Source of the DNA: an uncultured cyanobacterium
GTDB taxonomy: Bacteria; Cyanobacteriota; Cyanobacteriia; Cyanobacteriales; Nostocaceae
DNA: 64,000 nt
Assembly: GCA_903848645.1 (NCBI GenBank)
Contig: CAINGU010000086.1
Coordinates: 38,999-102,998 of the forward strand
Direction: 5' to 3'
Shown here one piece after another: positions 54,552-64,000 of the stretch. Under the pieces are notes generated by a model. That model did not search any database and was not told the origin of the DNA. It worked only from the letters and a program-made list of their open reading frames with translations. The number at the start of each line of letters is the position of its first letter. Position 1 is the first letter of the stretch. Made by a program: the position numbers and the translations under genes.

Positions 54552-55724
54552 ATGAAAACTTACGACTGGATTATTATTGGTGCGGGAATTACTGGGGCTG
54601 CACTTGCGTATGAATTAACAAAAATTGGTTTTTCTGTGCTTTTGTTAGAACAAGATCAAATACCACAAAATGCTACCTGTTATAGTTATGGGGGAATTAG
54701 TTTTTGGTCAGGAAAAACAGCAATTACAAAACAATTATGTGAGGAAGGTATTACCCATCACCGTATTTTATCACAAGAATTAAATGCAGATACTCAATTT
54801 CGGGAATTAGATTTATTAATGACTATTCCTGTGGATATGAATCCTGAAATCATGGTTAAGTCTTATCAAGAAGTTTTGATTCCTCCTCGTTTAATTACTA
54901 TTCAAGAAGCTTGTGAATTAGAACCTTTATTAAATCCAGAAGTCATTTCCGGTGCATTAACTGTTAAACATGGTCATGTTCACCCAAAAAAAATTACCCA
55001 AGCTTACATTCAAGCCATGGTAAATTTAGGAGGAGAAATCCAATTTGGTCAATTTTTAGAATTAGTAACTACTTCTACGAAAAAATGTACAGGAGTGAAA
55101 ACAAATACCACTACTTTTAATAGTGATAATGTTGTGATTTGTACAGGGGGAATTAGTCGAAAATTACTTAAATCAATGGGTATTGCTGCAAAGATATATT
55201 TTTCTCATGCAGAAATAATTGAAACACCACCTACAGACATTCAATTACATACCTTAGTATCACCAGCAAATCTGCAAAGATATGAATTAGAAACAGAATC
55301 TACTCAAATTGATGAATTATGGGATAACCCCAATAATGAAATAGTACCACCAATTTTAGATGCTGGTGTGGTGCAATTTCTGGACGGTAGTTTGCGCTTA
55401 GGTCAAATTAGCCGGACCTTAACCAATCCTCAAGGGGAAATTAACTCAGCAGCAAGTGAAAAGTGGTTACGAGAAAGTATCAAGCAAATATTACCAAGTT
55501 TAGAAAATATACCAGGAACATGGCATCATTGTTTAGTCGCATTTACTCAGGATAAATTACCTTTAATTGGTGCTATTTCTGAATTTTCAGGACTGCATAT
55601 ATTTTCTGGTTTTAATAGTCCTTTTATCTTTGTACCACCTTTAGCTGTTCGGTTTGCTAAGTTTATATCTGGTCACGAAGATGAGATAATTAAACAGATG
55701 TCTCCTCAACGTTGGCATTATTAA
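54552..55724 (+). CDS. FAD-dependent oxidoreductase (DadA/glycine oxidase-like)
   Basis: A 390-residue flavoprotein. The FAD-binding Rossmann motif is IIGAGITGAALAYEL (8-22) with the acidic end VLLLEQD; NVVICTGGISRKLLKSMG near 197 and LPLIGAISEFSGLHIFSGFN near 337 are the other FAD contacts of the DAO family. It follows the AtzE gene by 18 bp and probably shares its transcript, so it may oxidise an amine in the same nitrogen-scavenging route. Substrate unknown. Confidence 0.88.
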   Translation: MKTYDWIIIGAGITGAALAYELTKIGFSVLLLEQDQIPQNATCYSYGGISFWSGKTAITKQLCEEGITHHRILSQELNADTQFRELDLLMTIPVDMNPEIMVKSYQEVLIPPRLITIQEACELEPLLNPEVISGALTVKHGHVHPKKITQAYIQAMVNLGGEIQFGQFLELVTTSTKKCTGVKTNTTTFNSDNVVICTGGISRKLLKSMGIAAKIYFSHAEIIETPPTDIQLHTLVSPANLQRYELETESTQIDELWDNPNNEIVPPILDAGVVQFLDGSLRLGQISRTLTNPQGEINSAASEKWLRESIKQILPSLENIPGTWHHCLVAFTQDKLPLIGAISEFSGLHIFSGFNSPFIFVPPLAVRFAKFISGHEDEIIKQMSPQRWHY

Positions 55725-56328
55725 TGCTATTCTGTGAATCTGATTTCATGAGTTTAGCAGCTTCTTGTAATAGTGCTTTTTGTTCATTATGAATAACTTC
55801 TAAACGATGAGAAATTTCTGCTAACCGTTGCTGTTTACTGGGGATTTTTCTAATTGGAGAAATTCCAAATTTAGCAAATGTTATCCATAGAGATTTTAAT
55901 AATTTTTGTAGTAATATAAAGGGAATTTTTAATATTGACCAACTGGCAGTTTCTATGATTTTAACAATTGCTTTAATGATACTCCAAACCACAGCAATTG
56001 TAAATAACAAAATTATCACACCCCTCACAGGATGATTTATTCCCCATGTGCATATTTCTAATATTTGGAAAAACCAGGGATATTGTGATAATAAATCATG
56101 AACAGATGTATTAATAGTTTTTTGAATGACTCCTGATGTATTATTGGTAATTTTCTCGATATTTTGCCAATTATTTTCTAAATAAGCTTTTGTATTATCT
56201 GTTGTTTGTGTGGCTTTTTGTTGTAAAGATTGGGTGAAAGTATTAACACCTTCTTTTAGCATTTGCCAATGTTGAGTAACTGTGTCTGGTAAGTTTAAAT
56301 TTAGCTGCATAGGCTTCAAATATATCAA
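55690..56328 (-). CDS. membrane protein of unknown function
   Basis: A 212-residue protein I do not recognise. The N-terminal 90 residues are polar and helical, rich in Thr/Gln/Asn (LQQKATQTTDNTKAYLENNW); a hydrophobic region (GVIILLFTIAVVWSIIKAIV, near 98-117) and an amphipathic stretch (FILLQKLLKSLWITFAKFG) follow; the C-terminus is a coiled-coil-like helix (RLAEISHRLEVIHNEQKALL). It overlaps the 3' end of the convergent oxidoreductase gene by 35 bp. Confidence 0.7.
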   Translation of the reverse strand: MIYLKPMQLNLNLPDTVTQHWQMLKEGVNTFTQSLQQKATQTTDNTKAYLENNWQNIEKITNNTSGVIQKTINTSVHDLLSQYPWFFQILEICTWGINHPVRGVIILLFTIAVVWSIIKAIVKIIETASWSILKIPFILLQKLLKSLWITFAKFGISPIRKIPSKQQRLAEISHRLEVIHNEQKALLQEAAKLMKSDSQNSINNANVEETSV

Positions 56329-56332
56329 ATTC

Positions 56333-56365
56333 AGATCCCCGACTTCTCAAAGAAGTTGGGGATCT
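56333..56365. repeat. dispersed palindrome (GATCCCCGACTTCT type), hairpin
   Basis: AGATCCCCGACTTCT (56333-56347) and AGAAGTTGGGGATCT (56351-56365) pair over 15 positions (one G-T) with a 3-nt loop. Same repeat as 4793-4857. It lies 10 bp beyond the ilvD stop and could act as its terminator. Confidence 0.8.
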
Positions 56366-56375
56366 TATATAATTA

Positions 56376-58067
56376 CTAATTAGCAAATAGGTCTAAATCT
56401 GTGACTGCACCTACACTACTAGATGATACCAGTTTGGCATATTTCGCAAGTACGCCTTTAGTGTATCGGGGAGGAAGTGGTTGCCAATTTGCACGACGAC
56501 TGGCTAATTCTGCTTCTGATACATTGACTTGCAACAAACGCGCATTGGCATCAATGGTAATGCTATCACCTTCTTGTACTAAGGCAATATTACCACCTAC
56601 AGCCGCTTCTGGGGCAACGTGACCGACTACCATGCCGTACGTACCACCGGAGAAGCGTCCGTCGGTAATTAAGCCTACAGAGTCTCCTAACCCAGCCCCA
56701 ATAATAGCTGAGGTGGGGGCTAACATTTCTCTCATGCCGGGTCCGCCTTTGGGTCCTTCGTAGCGGATAACGATGACATCACCGGCTTGGATTTTTTTGG
56801 CGAGAATGGCATCTAAACAGGATTCTTCTGATTCAAATACTCTGGCAGGGCCTGTAATTACAGGTTTTTTGACTCCGGTAATTTTGGCTACTGCCCCTTC
56901 TGTGGCCAGGTTGCCTTTGAGAATGGCTAGGTGTCCTTGGGCGTACATGGGGTTACTCCACGGACGAATTACGTCTTGGTCTGTCCGTGGTTCTGCGGGG
57001 ATATCTGCTAAAACTTCGGCAACGGTTTGCCCAGAAATTGTCAGACAATCACCATGGAGTAAGTCATGGGCTAATAGCATTTTCATGACTTGAGGAATAC
57101 CACCGGCTTTGTGTAAGTCTGTGGCTACATATCTACCACTGGGTTTTAAATCACAGATGACGGGAACACGGCCGCGAATGGTTTCAAAGTCGTCTATGGT
57201 TAATTCTACTCCAGCAGCGCGGGCGATCGCCAGAAAATGTAATACTGCATTGGTAGAACCACCTACAGCCATAATTACGGAAATGGCGTTTTCTATGGAT
57301 TTGCGGGTGATAATTTGTCGGGGTAATATCTGCTTGCGAATGGCTTCAACCAGGACAATGGCAGATTGTTCAGCACTGTCGGCTTTTTCTGCGTCTTCGG
57401 CGGCCATGGTCGAGGAATAGGGTAAACTCATACCCATAGCTTCAAATGCTGAGGACATAGTATTAGCTGTAAACATTCCTCCACATGAACCTGCACCGGG
57501 GCAAGCACTCCGTTCAACTGCTAACAGTTCATTATCATCAATTTTGCCGGCACTGTATTGGCCAACGGCTTCAAAGGAACTAACGACGGTTAAATCTTTG
57601 CCGTCATAATGTCCGGGTTTGATTGTGCCACCGTATACAAAGATAGCAGGGATATTCATCCGCGCCATGGCTAACATTGCCCCTGGCATATTTTTATCAC
57701 AACCACCAATTGCTAATACACCATCCATACTCTGCCCTGTACAGGCTGTTTCAATGGAATCAGCGATAACTTCCCGTGACACAAGGGAATATTTCATCCC
57801 TTCTGTTCCCATGGAAATACCGTCACTAATGGTAATTGTGCCGAAAATTTGCGGCATTGCCCCAGCGGTTTTCACAGCGGCTTGGGCCCTTTGTGCTAGT
57901 TCGTTAATCCCCATGTTACAAGGGGTAATGGTGCTGTAACCATTGGCAACACCGACAATGGCTTTATTAAAATCTTCATCTTTAAAACCAACAGCCCGCA
58001 GCATGGCGCGATTAGGCGATCGCTGCACCCCTTGTGTGATAACTTTACTCTTAAGATTTTCCGACAT
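56376..58067 (-). CDS. ilvD: dihydroxy-acid dehydratase
   Basis: A 563-residue iron-sulfur dehydratase that converts 2,3-dihydroxy-3-methylvalerate and dihydroxyisovalerate to the keto acids of isoleucine and valine synthesis. Cluster Cys lie in [17 protein letters not shown] context ([14 protein letters not shown] near 121) and [18 protein letters not shown] (near 189); [19 protein letters not shown] near 470 is conserved. Full length. It stands alone, with a dispersed palindrome downstream. Confidence 0.97.
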   Translation of the reverse strand: MSENLKSKVITQGVQRSPNRAMLRAVGFKDEDFNKAIVGVANGYSTITPCNMGINELAQRAQAAVKTAGAMPQIFGTITISDGISMGTEGMKYSLVSREVIADSIETACTGQSMDGVLAIGGCDKNMPGAMLAMARMNIPAIFVYGGTIKPGHYDGKDLTVVSSFEAVGQYSAGKIDDNELLAVERSACPGAGSCGGMFTANTMSSAFEAMGMSLPYSSTMAAEDAEKADSAEQSAIVLVEAIRKQILPRQIITRKSIENAISVIMAVGGSTNAVLHFLAIARAAGVELTIDDFETIRGRVPVICDLKPSGRYVATDLHKAGGIPQVMKMLLAHDLLHGDCLTISGQTVAEVLADIPAEPRTDQDVIRPWSNPMYAQGHLAILKGNLATEGAVAKITGVKKPVITGPARVFESEESCLDAILAKKIQAGDVIVIRYEGPKGGPGMREMLAPTSAIIGAGLGDSVGLITDGRFSGGTYGMVVGHVAPEAAVGGNIALVQEGDSITIDANARLLQVNVSEAELASRRANWQPLPPRYTKGVLAKYAKLVSSSSVGAVTDLDLFAN

Positions 58068-58191
58068 CTATCTTTTTTCCTTCTGTACCATGATTGCTTC
58101 TTAGTTAGTATCCTAAATTAAGACGAAGCTGCATAGAACAAGATTTTCATAATCATTAACCGCAGATAATGATAGATTAATGAACTGGGTA

Positions 58192-58962
58192 TTAGAAAGG
58201 GAAAAACTGCAATAATACTGAACTGAGACTCCCTACAAAATCCATAAAGCTGGGTTTACCCGCACTCACTGTTTCTGTGTAGGGCGTTTTTAATTCTGTA
58301 ATAAAAGCTTGTGCTGTTTTTAGTCCTTCGGTATTTTTTTCTTTTTCAAATAGTTCTGCTGCCTTTTGGGCATCTTGTAAGGCGTTTTTTCGATCTAAAC
58401 TTTGATAACTAGCGATACCACGGGCTAAATATGCCCCTGGATAGTCTGGTTTAAGAGCGATCGCTTGGCTAAAATAATCTATAGCAGGTTTAAGATCACC
58501 TTTTTCTGCGGCTGCTACACCCCAAGCATAAAAATCTTCTGATTTAGCAATTTGTGAAGGTATTCCTACCGCACCTTGAAAATTTGTCCCTGTAATATTA
58601 GCACCTTGCAATTCAGTATTCATTAAATAGGTATTTCTTAAATCAGCACCAGTTAAGTTTGCACCACTGAGTTTAGCTGCACTTAAGTTCACACCAAATA
58701 AACTTGCACCGCTTAAATTTGCCCCTCGCAAATCAGCACCAGTTAAATTTGCCCGACTCAGATTAGCACCCACAAGGTTAGCACCGCTTAAATTTGCCCC
58801 AGATAAATCGGCCATTACCAACCCAGCATTACTGAGAACACATTTCGGACATTGTTTGTTTGCTAATAACTGTCTAATATCTTCATAATTTGCAGCTTGG
58901 ACTGTATTTGATAAGCTGACTGTGAGTAAAAATACGGAAGTAGCCAGAATTTTACTGTTCAT
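58192..58962 (-). CDS. exported pentapeptide-repeat protein with TPR-like C-terminus
   Basis: A 256-residue protein with a signal peptide (ILATSVFLLTVSLSNTVQA, cut near 23). Residues about 28-130 hold a Cys pair (KQCPKCVLSNAGL) and about 16 pentapeptide repeats of A(D/N)LSGANL type, which form a right-handed beta-helix. Two TPR-like repeats follow (KGDLKPAIDYFSQAIALKPD, AYLARGIASYQSLDRKNALQ). It is probably a periplasmic or lumenal scaffold. Confidence 0.88.
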   Translation of the reverse strand: MNSKILATSVFLLTVSLSNTVQAANYEDIRQLLANKQCPKCVLSNAGLVMADLSGANLSGANLVGANLSRANLTGADLRGANLSGASLFGVNLSAAKLSGANLTGADLRNTYLMNTELQGANITGTNFQGAVGIPSQIAKSEDFYAWGVAAAEKGDLKPAIDYFSQAIALKPDYPGAYLARGIASYQSLDRKNALQDAQKAAELFEKEKNTEGLKTAQAFITELKTPYTETVSAGKPSFMDFVGSLSSVLLQFFPF

Positions 58963-59029
58963 AATTTATTCTTGTATTAACTCAAGTTTCTAATTTAGTG
59001 TGGAAATTGGAAATTGGTAAAGACTCTTA

Positions 59030-59067
59030 CCTGTTCCCTGTTCCCTGTTCCCTGTTCCCTCTTCCCT
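59030..59067. repeat. short tandem repeat tract (CTGTTCC)
   Basis: Tandem CCTGTTC units, about four copies, between the SMR transporter stop and the pentapeptide gene start. It is a seven-base unit like the other tracts here. Confidence 0.75.
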
Positions 59068-59388
59068 TCACTCAGCTAAGTTTAAACCGATAATACCGAT
59101 AATTATAAAAGACATAGAAATAATTTTTACAATTGTCAAAGACTCATGAAACCAAATTACACTAATAGTGGCAATTATCAGAGTACCCAAACCTGCCCAA
59201 ATGGAATAAACTATACTCACGGGAATTGTTCTTAAAGACAGAGTTAAAAAAGTTAGGCAAAGTCCATAAGATACAAAGATGAAAATTGAGGGGATAATTT
59301 TGGTAAATTCTTCGGAAAGTTTCATGCAAGTTGTACCAGAAACTTCAAAAATAATTGCTGCTACCAGATAAAGCCAACTGATTAACAT
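59068..59388 (-). CDS. SMR-family small multidrug efflux protein
   Basis: A 106-residue protein with four membrane helices. The conserved Glu of the first helix is in WLYLVAAIIFEVSGTTCMKL (Glu15), the EmrE proton/drug site; SIVYSIWAGLGTLIIATISV in the third helix is typical, and the last helix is IISMSFIIIGIIGLNL. Full length. It probably exports cationic compounds with proton exchange as a dimer. Confidence 0.93.
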   Translation of the reverse strand: MLISWLYLVAAIIFEVSGTTCMKLSEEFTKIIPSIFIFVSYGLCLTFLTLSLRTIPVSIVYSIWAGLGTLIIATISVIWFHESLTIVKIISMSFIIIGIIGLNLAE

Positions 59389-59540
59389 AACTGTTATCGC
59401 ACTCCCATTTGATTTGGATATTTACTGAGAAATGTGGCACAAAATTCAGAATTATCTCTTAATAAAACTTCTGAATATATAAATTTTAATTTTTCAATAT
59501 CTATATTAATAAAAAGTATTATTCCAGAAATTTATGACAA

Positions 59541-60356
59541 TTGCTGTTTTCTCCGCTACTTGATAAAATTAGATTGCTAGTGTCATCCTTTTTACAAATG
59601 TTCAAAATTTTTACTCATTTCCGCAAGTTAGCAATTTTCAGCTTGATCTGCCTAATATTAAGCTGGTCACTTCCCGTCCAAGCTGATCCTAAAATTACCC
59701 CCCAACTAGAACAACAAGTTTTAGAAATTATCCGCAAAAACCCAGAAATCATTCTTGAATCTGTGGAAGCATACCAACAAAAACAGCAACAGCAACTACA
59801 ACAATCACGGCAAGAATTTATTAATAATTTTCAAGCAAATCCTCAAGCCGTAATTGGTGATTCTCCTGCTACTGGTGCAACTAAATCAAAAACTGTATTG
59901 ATAGAATTCTCTGATTTTGAATGTCCCTATTGTGCCGAAGCACATAAAACTCTCAAGGATTTATTAGCAAAATATCCTAATAAATTCACCTTAGTTTATA
60001 AACATTTTCCCCTTTATCAAATTCATGAACAAGCTTTACCCGCAGCTACAGCAGCTTGGGCAGCATATCAACAAGGTAAGTTTTGGGAATATCATGATGC
60101 CTTGTTTACCAATCAGAAACAATTGGGTGAGACTTTATATTTAGACACAGCTAAAAAGCTCAATTTAGATCTCACAAAATTTAATAGTGACCGCAAATTA
60201 GCTAATAATCCCATCCAAAAAGACCTATTGTTAGCACGAAAATTAGGACTAGGGGGAACACCTTCTTTTATTATCACCAGTCAAAACTTTGCCGGACCCG
60301 TGAAGCTAACAGAAGTTGAAGAAATCTTGCAGGGTAAACAATTATCTAATAAGTAG
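59541..60356 (+). CDS. DsbA-family exported thiol-disulfide protein
   Basis: A thioredoxin-fold DsbA/DsbG-like protein. The active site is SDFECPYCAEAHKTL (CPYC), with IEFSDFE before it and the cis-Pro segment GLGGTPSFIITSQN near the end. The likely start is ATG 59598 (MFKIFTHFRKLAIF), giving a signal peptide ending near LPVQA; the longer frame would begin at 59541. A Gln-rich helix (QQKQQQQLQQSRQEF) precedes the fold. It probably oxidises or isomerises disulfides in the periplasm. Confidence 0.9.
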   Translation: MLFSPLLDKIRLLVSSFLQMFKIFTHFRKLAIFSLICLILSWSLPVQADPKITPQLEQQVLEIIRKNPEIILESVEAYQQKQQQQLQQSRQEFINNFQANPQAVIGDSPATGATKSKTVLIEFSDFECPYCAEAHKTLKDLLAKYPNKFTLVYKHFPLYQIHEQALPAATAAWAAYQQGKFWEYHDALFTNQKQLGETLYLDTAKKLNLDLTKFNSDRKLANNPIQKDLLLARKLGLGGTPSFIITSQNFAGPVKLTEVEEILQGKQLSNK

Positions 60357-60663
60357 GCAATTCTTTATACCAGTTTTATCGCCATTGCCAAAAAATCTGC
60401 ACCCTTAGCTAGAGGTGGCACGTATTGATTATCTGTTCTAATTGCCATAAGTGTAAGGAGTAGTCTTATGAGAGGTGATGAGGATAACTTTTCACTTCTC
60501 AATTCCTCTTTTTTGAAATCATCAGTTTATTTATAAATAATCCTTTACATTTAATAGCGAAAAAGATTACAACAGATAATAGGTAGTTTTCAAAGGGATC
60601 ACTAAACAAAAAAAGATCCTACTTGATTAACTGCAATAATTCCCCAAGAAAACGAGGTCATGA
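60357..60663. other. 307-bp intergenic region
   Basis: Spacer between the DsbA-like and CAP-domain genes on the same strand. I see no gene, RNA or clear terminator; it likely holds the promoter of the CAP gene. Confidence 0.4.
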
Positions 60664-61359
60664 ATGCGTCACCTGGGATTTTTGATATTATTACCTATTA
60701 CGCTGGTAACTGCTTTTTCTAGTCAATTACTGGGATCTCAACAATCTACTGCACAACTGATCCCAAATACAAATAATCAGACTTTATTAGCACAAGGGAG
60801 TTATCTCTCCCCCTTAGAACAACAAGTAATTTCTGAAACTAACAAAGTCAGAACAAATCCTCAGTCATATTTGCCTATTCTAGAAAATTATAAACAGCGG
60901 TTTCAGGGCAATCGAGTCAAAATTTCGAGTAATACCTATTTAATTACCCAGGAAGGCGTAAAACCGGTTAATGAAGCGATCGCTTTTTTAAAATCCGTCC
61001 GTCCTGTTGGTGCATTACGTGCCTCCAAAGAAATGTCTTTAGCGGCAAGAGATCACGTTAAAGACCAAAGTGTAAAGGGTACAACAGGCCATAATGGTAG
61101 TGATGGTAGCAAGCCTAGCACTCGCATCAATCGTTATGGTAAATGGCAAACTACCGCCGGTGAAAACATCAGTTATGGCCCAAATACAGCCCAAGATATT
61201 GTCATGCAATTAATTATTGATGATGGTGTACCTTCTCGTGGACATCGGACAAATATCTTTAGCCCGACGTTCCAGGTAACTGGTGTGGCTTACGGTGATC
61301 ACAAACAATACAGAACTATCTGCGTGATTACCTATGCTGGTGGTTATATCGAAAAATAG
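60664..61359 (+). CDS. CAP-domain (SCP-like) secreted protein
   Basis: A 231-residue protein with a signal peptide ([20 protein letters not shown]). The CAP domain occupies about 50-231: [63 protein letters not shown] and [23 protein letters not shown] proteins are extracellular with varied roles; bacterial ones are poorly characterised. It precedes the alpha/beta hydrolase by 18 bp. Confidence 0.9.
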   Translation: MRHLGFLILLPITLVTAFSSQLLGSQQSTAQLIPNTNNQTLLAQGSYLSPLEQQVISETNKVRTNPQSYLPILENYKQRFQGNRVKISSNTYLITQEGVKPVNEAIAFLKSVRPVGALRASKEMSLAARDHVKDQSVKGTTGHNGSDGSKPSTRINRYGKWQTTAGENISYGPNTAQDIVMQLIIDDGVPSRGHRTNIFSPTFQVTGVAYGDHKQYRTICVITYAGGYIEK

Positions 61360-61377
61360 AACTTACAATCAGGATTT

Positions 61378-62202
61378 ATGGCTGTACCACTTAACTTCTA
61401 CACCCAAGGTCAAGGATTTCCCATTCTTGGTTTACATGGTCATCCTGGTTCTGGACAAAGCCTCTCCATCTTTACCAATCATCTATCAAAACGCTATCAA
61501 ACCATTGCCCCAGATTTGCGCGGATATGGCAAAAGTCGGTTTCAGGGCAAATTTGAAATGCAAGACCATTTAGATGACCTAGAAGCCCTATTAGACCAGT
61601 TAAAAATAGAAAAATGTTTAGTATTGGGATGGTCGCTAGGGGGGATTTTAGCCATGGAACTAGCAATCCGTCTACCACAACGGGTAACAGGCTTAATTCT
61701 CATCGCTACCGCAGCCAGACCTTGGGGCAATCATCCCCGGATTTCTTGGCAAGACAATGTTTATACAGGGATTGCGGGGATATTAAACTATATAAAACCC
61801 AGTTGGCAATGGAATATTGATACTTTTGCCAAGCGATCGCTCTTTCGGTACTTAATTCAACAACATACATCCACGGCTTATAATTACATAGCGAAAGATG
61901 CCCTACCAGCCTACTTACAAACCTCATCAGCCGCTACAAACGCCCTTTACAGTGCCATTAGAGCAGGTTATAATCGAACTCCTGATCTCAGGCAAATCCA
62001 ATGTCCTAGCTTAGTGCTTGCTGGTGAACAAGACCGCCACATCACCGCTGATGCTAGTTCAGAAACAGCACGACACATCAAAAACTCTCAATGGCAATCT
62101 TACCCCAATACCGCCCACCTCTTTCCTTGGGAAATACCCCAACAGTTATTAGGGGATATTGACAGTTGGTTAACAGCCAATCCTCAAGTGATACAAGTTT
62201 AA
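61378..62202 (+). CDS. alpha/beta hydrolase
   Basis: A 274-residue alpha/beta hydrolase. Oxyanion segment GLHGHPGSGQS near 20, APDLRGYGKSRFQG near 44, nucleophile elbow LGWSLGGILAME near 82, acid AGEQDRHIT near 222 and catalytic His in NTAHLFPWE near 247. Substrate unknown. It is only 18 bp behind the CAP gene and probably co-transcribed. Confidence 0.9.
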   Translation: MAVPLNFYTQGQGFPILGLHGHPGSGQSLSIFTNHLSKRYQTIAPDLRGYGKSRFQGKFEMQDHLDDLEALLDQLKIEKCLVLGWSLGGILAMELAIRLPQRVTGLILIATAARPWGNHPRISWQDNVYTGIAGILNYIKPSWQWNIDTFAKRSLFRYLIQQHTSTAYNYIAKDALPAYLQTSSAATNALYSAIRAGYNRTPDLRQIQCPSLVLAGEQDRHITADASSETARHIKNSQWQSYPNTAHLFPWEIPQQLLGDIDSWLTANPQVIQV

Positions 62203-62268
62203 ATTAGGCATAGTTCGTTCCCAGGATTAGCCCAGGAACGATAACAGCCTATGGAATTGGTAATTAGA

Positions 62269-62571
62269 CTAAATTTGACCGCTAAAGACAGGCTTTACTT
62301 TACGGTCAATCCATTCCCCCAAATCTTCAGCAATTGTTAAAACACTAGGTTTACAGCGTTTGATATTCACTATAATTCCCTGCGCTCCTTCAATTTCCAA
62401 ATCTTCTATATAGCCATTGCTGGCTTTACTGGCTGCCGCAGAACTAAAAAATGGACCGAAGTAGTATGTACACTTGGGATTTTGTGTAACAACTTCTACC
62501 CACCAAGCAAGGCCGAGTCCATTGAATGTACTAATCAACCCTTCTTGAAAGTTATGCCAAATCGTTTTCAT
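62269..62571 (-). CDS. DUF1816 protein
   Basis: A 100-residue cyanobacterial protein. AWWVEVVTQNPKCTYYFGPF (22-41) and EGAQGIIVNIKRCKPSVLTI (61-80) are the conserved segments of DUF1816. It has no signal peptide or membrane helix. Function unknown; monocistronic. Confidence 0.85.
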   Translation of the reverse strand: MKTIWHNFQEGLISTFNGLGLAWWVEVVTQNPKCTYYFGPFFSSAAASKASNGYIEDLEIEGAQGIIVNIKRCKPSVLTIAEDLGEWIDRKVKPVFSGQI

Positions 62572-62692
62572 GGTTTTCGCCGATTTATAAACGTGTGACT
62601 GCGTGTGTGAGAATAGGTTAGATTTATGGTCTTTTACATTTGTTTATAGTTACTGATTTCGTGGACAAATATCCACGAAATTAGCTTTTGTA

Positions 62693-64000
62693 CTATTGTT
62701 TGTTCAAAGCAGTTGTCTGTAGTTTATCAAGATACAGTGTATTTTGCGATTTTTGACGATAAATTTCGTAAAGTGCCATACCAGTTGCGACTGAAGCATT
62801 GAGGCTAGGAGTCTTGCCCTGCAAGGGAATGGACACCAAAACATCACAAGAACGTTGTGTCAACATCCCCAGACCTTCACCTTCACCACCTACTACTAAA
62901 ACCACTGGACCACTAAACTTAACGGTTTGTAATGCTTCGCTACCGTTGGCCGCAGTTCCGTAAATCCAGAAGCCTTCTTCTTTTAATTGTTCTAAGGCGC
63001 GACCAAGATTCACCACTCTAGATACAGGGAAAGTTTCTAATGCACCTGCTGCCACTTTCATCACCGTAGAAGTAATTCCCGCTGCCCTTCTTTGGGGAAT
63101 CACCAAACCATGAGCGCCAATTGCTTCTGCTGTGCGAATAATTGCCCCTAAATTGTGGGGATCAGTAATACCATCGGCAACAACAATGACGGGATCAGTA
63201 ACAGCTTTAGCCTTGGTAATGAGGTCTTCTAATTCAATGTAGGAATAAGGAGCAATTTGAGCCGCTATCCCTTGGTGATTTGCCCGACCAGTAATTTGGT
63301 CTAACCGCATTGGTTCAACTTCATCAATAACTGCGCCATTATCTTTGGCTTGCAAAATCAAATGATGAAATCTGGGATCATAACGGAGACGGGTAGTAAT
63401 CCAAAGACGATTAATACTCCGTTCATTTTCCAAGGCTGTCAAAACTGGATGACGACCGTAAATAAGATCACTCTCTTCTGTTGGTGTGATTTCTGAAAGT
63501 TGCTGGGAAGATTGATAAGCGGGACGGTATCTAGCAGTAAAAGATTTACCTTCATTTGCTAATGTGATTTCTGAGGATTGCTCAGACGAGTAGCGAGATG
63601 TCCGGGGTTTAGGAGTATAGGATTTACTTTCTCTGTCTACTCTAATTTCTGAGGATTGCTCAGACGAGTAGCGAGGTTTCACGGAAAAGGATTTACCTTC
63701 CTTACTCAATCTGATTTCTGGGGACTGCTCAGACGAGTAGCGAGATGTCCGGGGTTTAGCAGAATAAGATTTACCTTCTCTGTCTACTCTCTCTTCTGGG
63801 GACTGCTCAGACGAGTAGCGAGATGTCCGGGGTTTAGCAGAATAAGATTTACCTTCTCTGTCTCCTCTCACTTCTGGGGACTGCTCGGAAGAGTAGCGAG
63901 ATGTCCGGGGTTTAGGAGTATAGGATTTACCTTCTCTGTCTACTCTCACTTCTGGGGATTGCTCGGAAGAGTAGCGAGATGTCCGGGGTTTAGGAGTATA
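62693..64000 (-). CDS. rlmB: SpoU-family 23S rRNA 2'-O-methyltransferase with tandem-repeat extension, 5' end outside window
   Basis: The frame is open to the right edge; the GTG at 63949 lies inside a repeat and is not a convincing start. The C-terminal 250 residues are a TrmH/RlmB methyltransferase: substrate-binding domain ([20 protein letters not shown]), motif 1 [20 protein letters not shown], motif 2 [10 protein letters not shown], motif 3 [20 protein letters not shown] (knot). It should methylate ribose of G2251 in 23S rRNA. The visible N-terminus has more than six tandem repeats of about 26 residues ([20 protein letters not shown] type), basic and Ser-rich, absent from standard RlmB. 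Confidence 0.9.
   Translation of the reverse strand, partial: YTPKPRTSRYSSEQSPEVRVDREGKSYTPKPRTSRYSSEQSPEVRGDREGKSYSAKPRTSRYSSEQSPEERVDREGKSYSAKPRTSRYSSEQSPEIRLSKEGKSFSVKPRYSSEQSSEIRVDRESKSYTPKPRTSRYSSEQSSEITLANEGKSFTARYRPAYQSSQQLSEITPTEESDLIYGRHPVLTALENERSINRLWITTRLRYDPRFHHLILQAKDNGAVIDEVEPMRLDQITGRANHQGIAAQIAPYSYIELEDLITKAKAVTDPVIVVADGITDPHNLGAIIRTAEAIGAHGLVIPQRRAAGITSTVMKVAAGALETFPVSRVVNLGRALEQLKEEGFWIYGTAANGSEALQTVKFSGPVVLVVGGEGEGLGMLTQRSCDVLVSIPLQGKTPSLNASVATGMALYEIYRQKSQNTLYLDKLQTTALNKQ

Noticed and set aside
56376..58067. Plus-strand open frames of about 100 codons antisense to ilvD
   Set aside because: ilvD is complete with all motifs; the antisense frames have no recognisable content or ribosome sites.

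Overview
The window is chromosomal DNA of a cyanobacterium, most likely a filamentous heterocystous one (Nostocales, Anabaena/Nostoc/Dolichospermum-like). Evidence: psaA and psaB; a dnaE gene that stops inside a split intein; frequent GCGATCGC (HIP1) octamers, e.g. near 6970; short tandem heptamer-type repeats between genes; a ure cluster; a Mo-nitrogenase C-terminal-domain protein; and an AT-rich, loosely packed layout full of small palindromes. Genus is inference.

Layout. 1-4015 is a DNA-methylation island: two C5-cytosine methyltransferases (the first cut by the left edge), an XRE controller gene, a ScaI-family endonuclease gene broken by what looks like one lost base, and an N4-cytosine-type methyltransferase. 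4153-8721 is a five-gene operon of two DUF2231 membrane proteins plus coxB-coxA-coxC; CoxB has lost the CuA ligands, so this should be a quinol-type (ARTO/cox3-like) terminal oxidase. 9291-15759 holds a nitroreductase, thioredoxin, ureDABC, a fatty-aldehyde-type dehydrogenase and rpmF. 15847-21368 holds secreted or unknown proteins, a caspase-fold protein that has lost both catalytic residues, and ribonuclease J. 21592-28869 has asd-dapA (lysine/peptidoglycan precursor) facing tig-clpP-clpX (protein quality control). 29159-32129 is a sugar-type ABC importer without its ATPase. 32191-35081 has a GntR regulator, a dienelactone hydrolase-like protein and a ribosomal S1-type protein.

35161-35523 is the most unusual stretch. 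On the minus strand it carries two tRNA-like units in each of which the 3' half lies upstream of the 5' half, separated by exactly 11 nt, followed by a terminator-like hairpin. A decapitated molybdopterin oxidoreductase gene abuts it. This resembles the circularly permuted tRNA genes of some algae, but could be debris of a tRNA array.

36703-41793 has a NERD-helicase and dnaE-N with its intein half. 42053-47384 has a REP-associated transposase between inverted REP palindromes, then psaB and psaA. 47916-56328 has a repeat-rich lipoprotein, glutaminase, a thioredoxin-NHL protein, a KGK-domain protein, a second REP-associated transposase with a different REP palindrome, an AtzG/AtzE-like amidohydrolase pair and an FAD oxidoreductase. 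56376-64000 has ilvD, a pentapeptide-TPR protein, an SMR transporter, a DsbA-like protein, a CAP-domain protein, an alpha/beta hydrolase, a DUF1816 protein and an rRNA 2'-O-methyltransferase with a tandem-repeat N-terminal extension that runs off the right edge.

All calls come from reading motifs and layout by eye; no database search was run.
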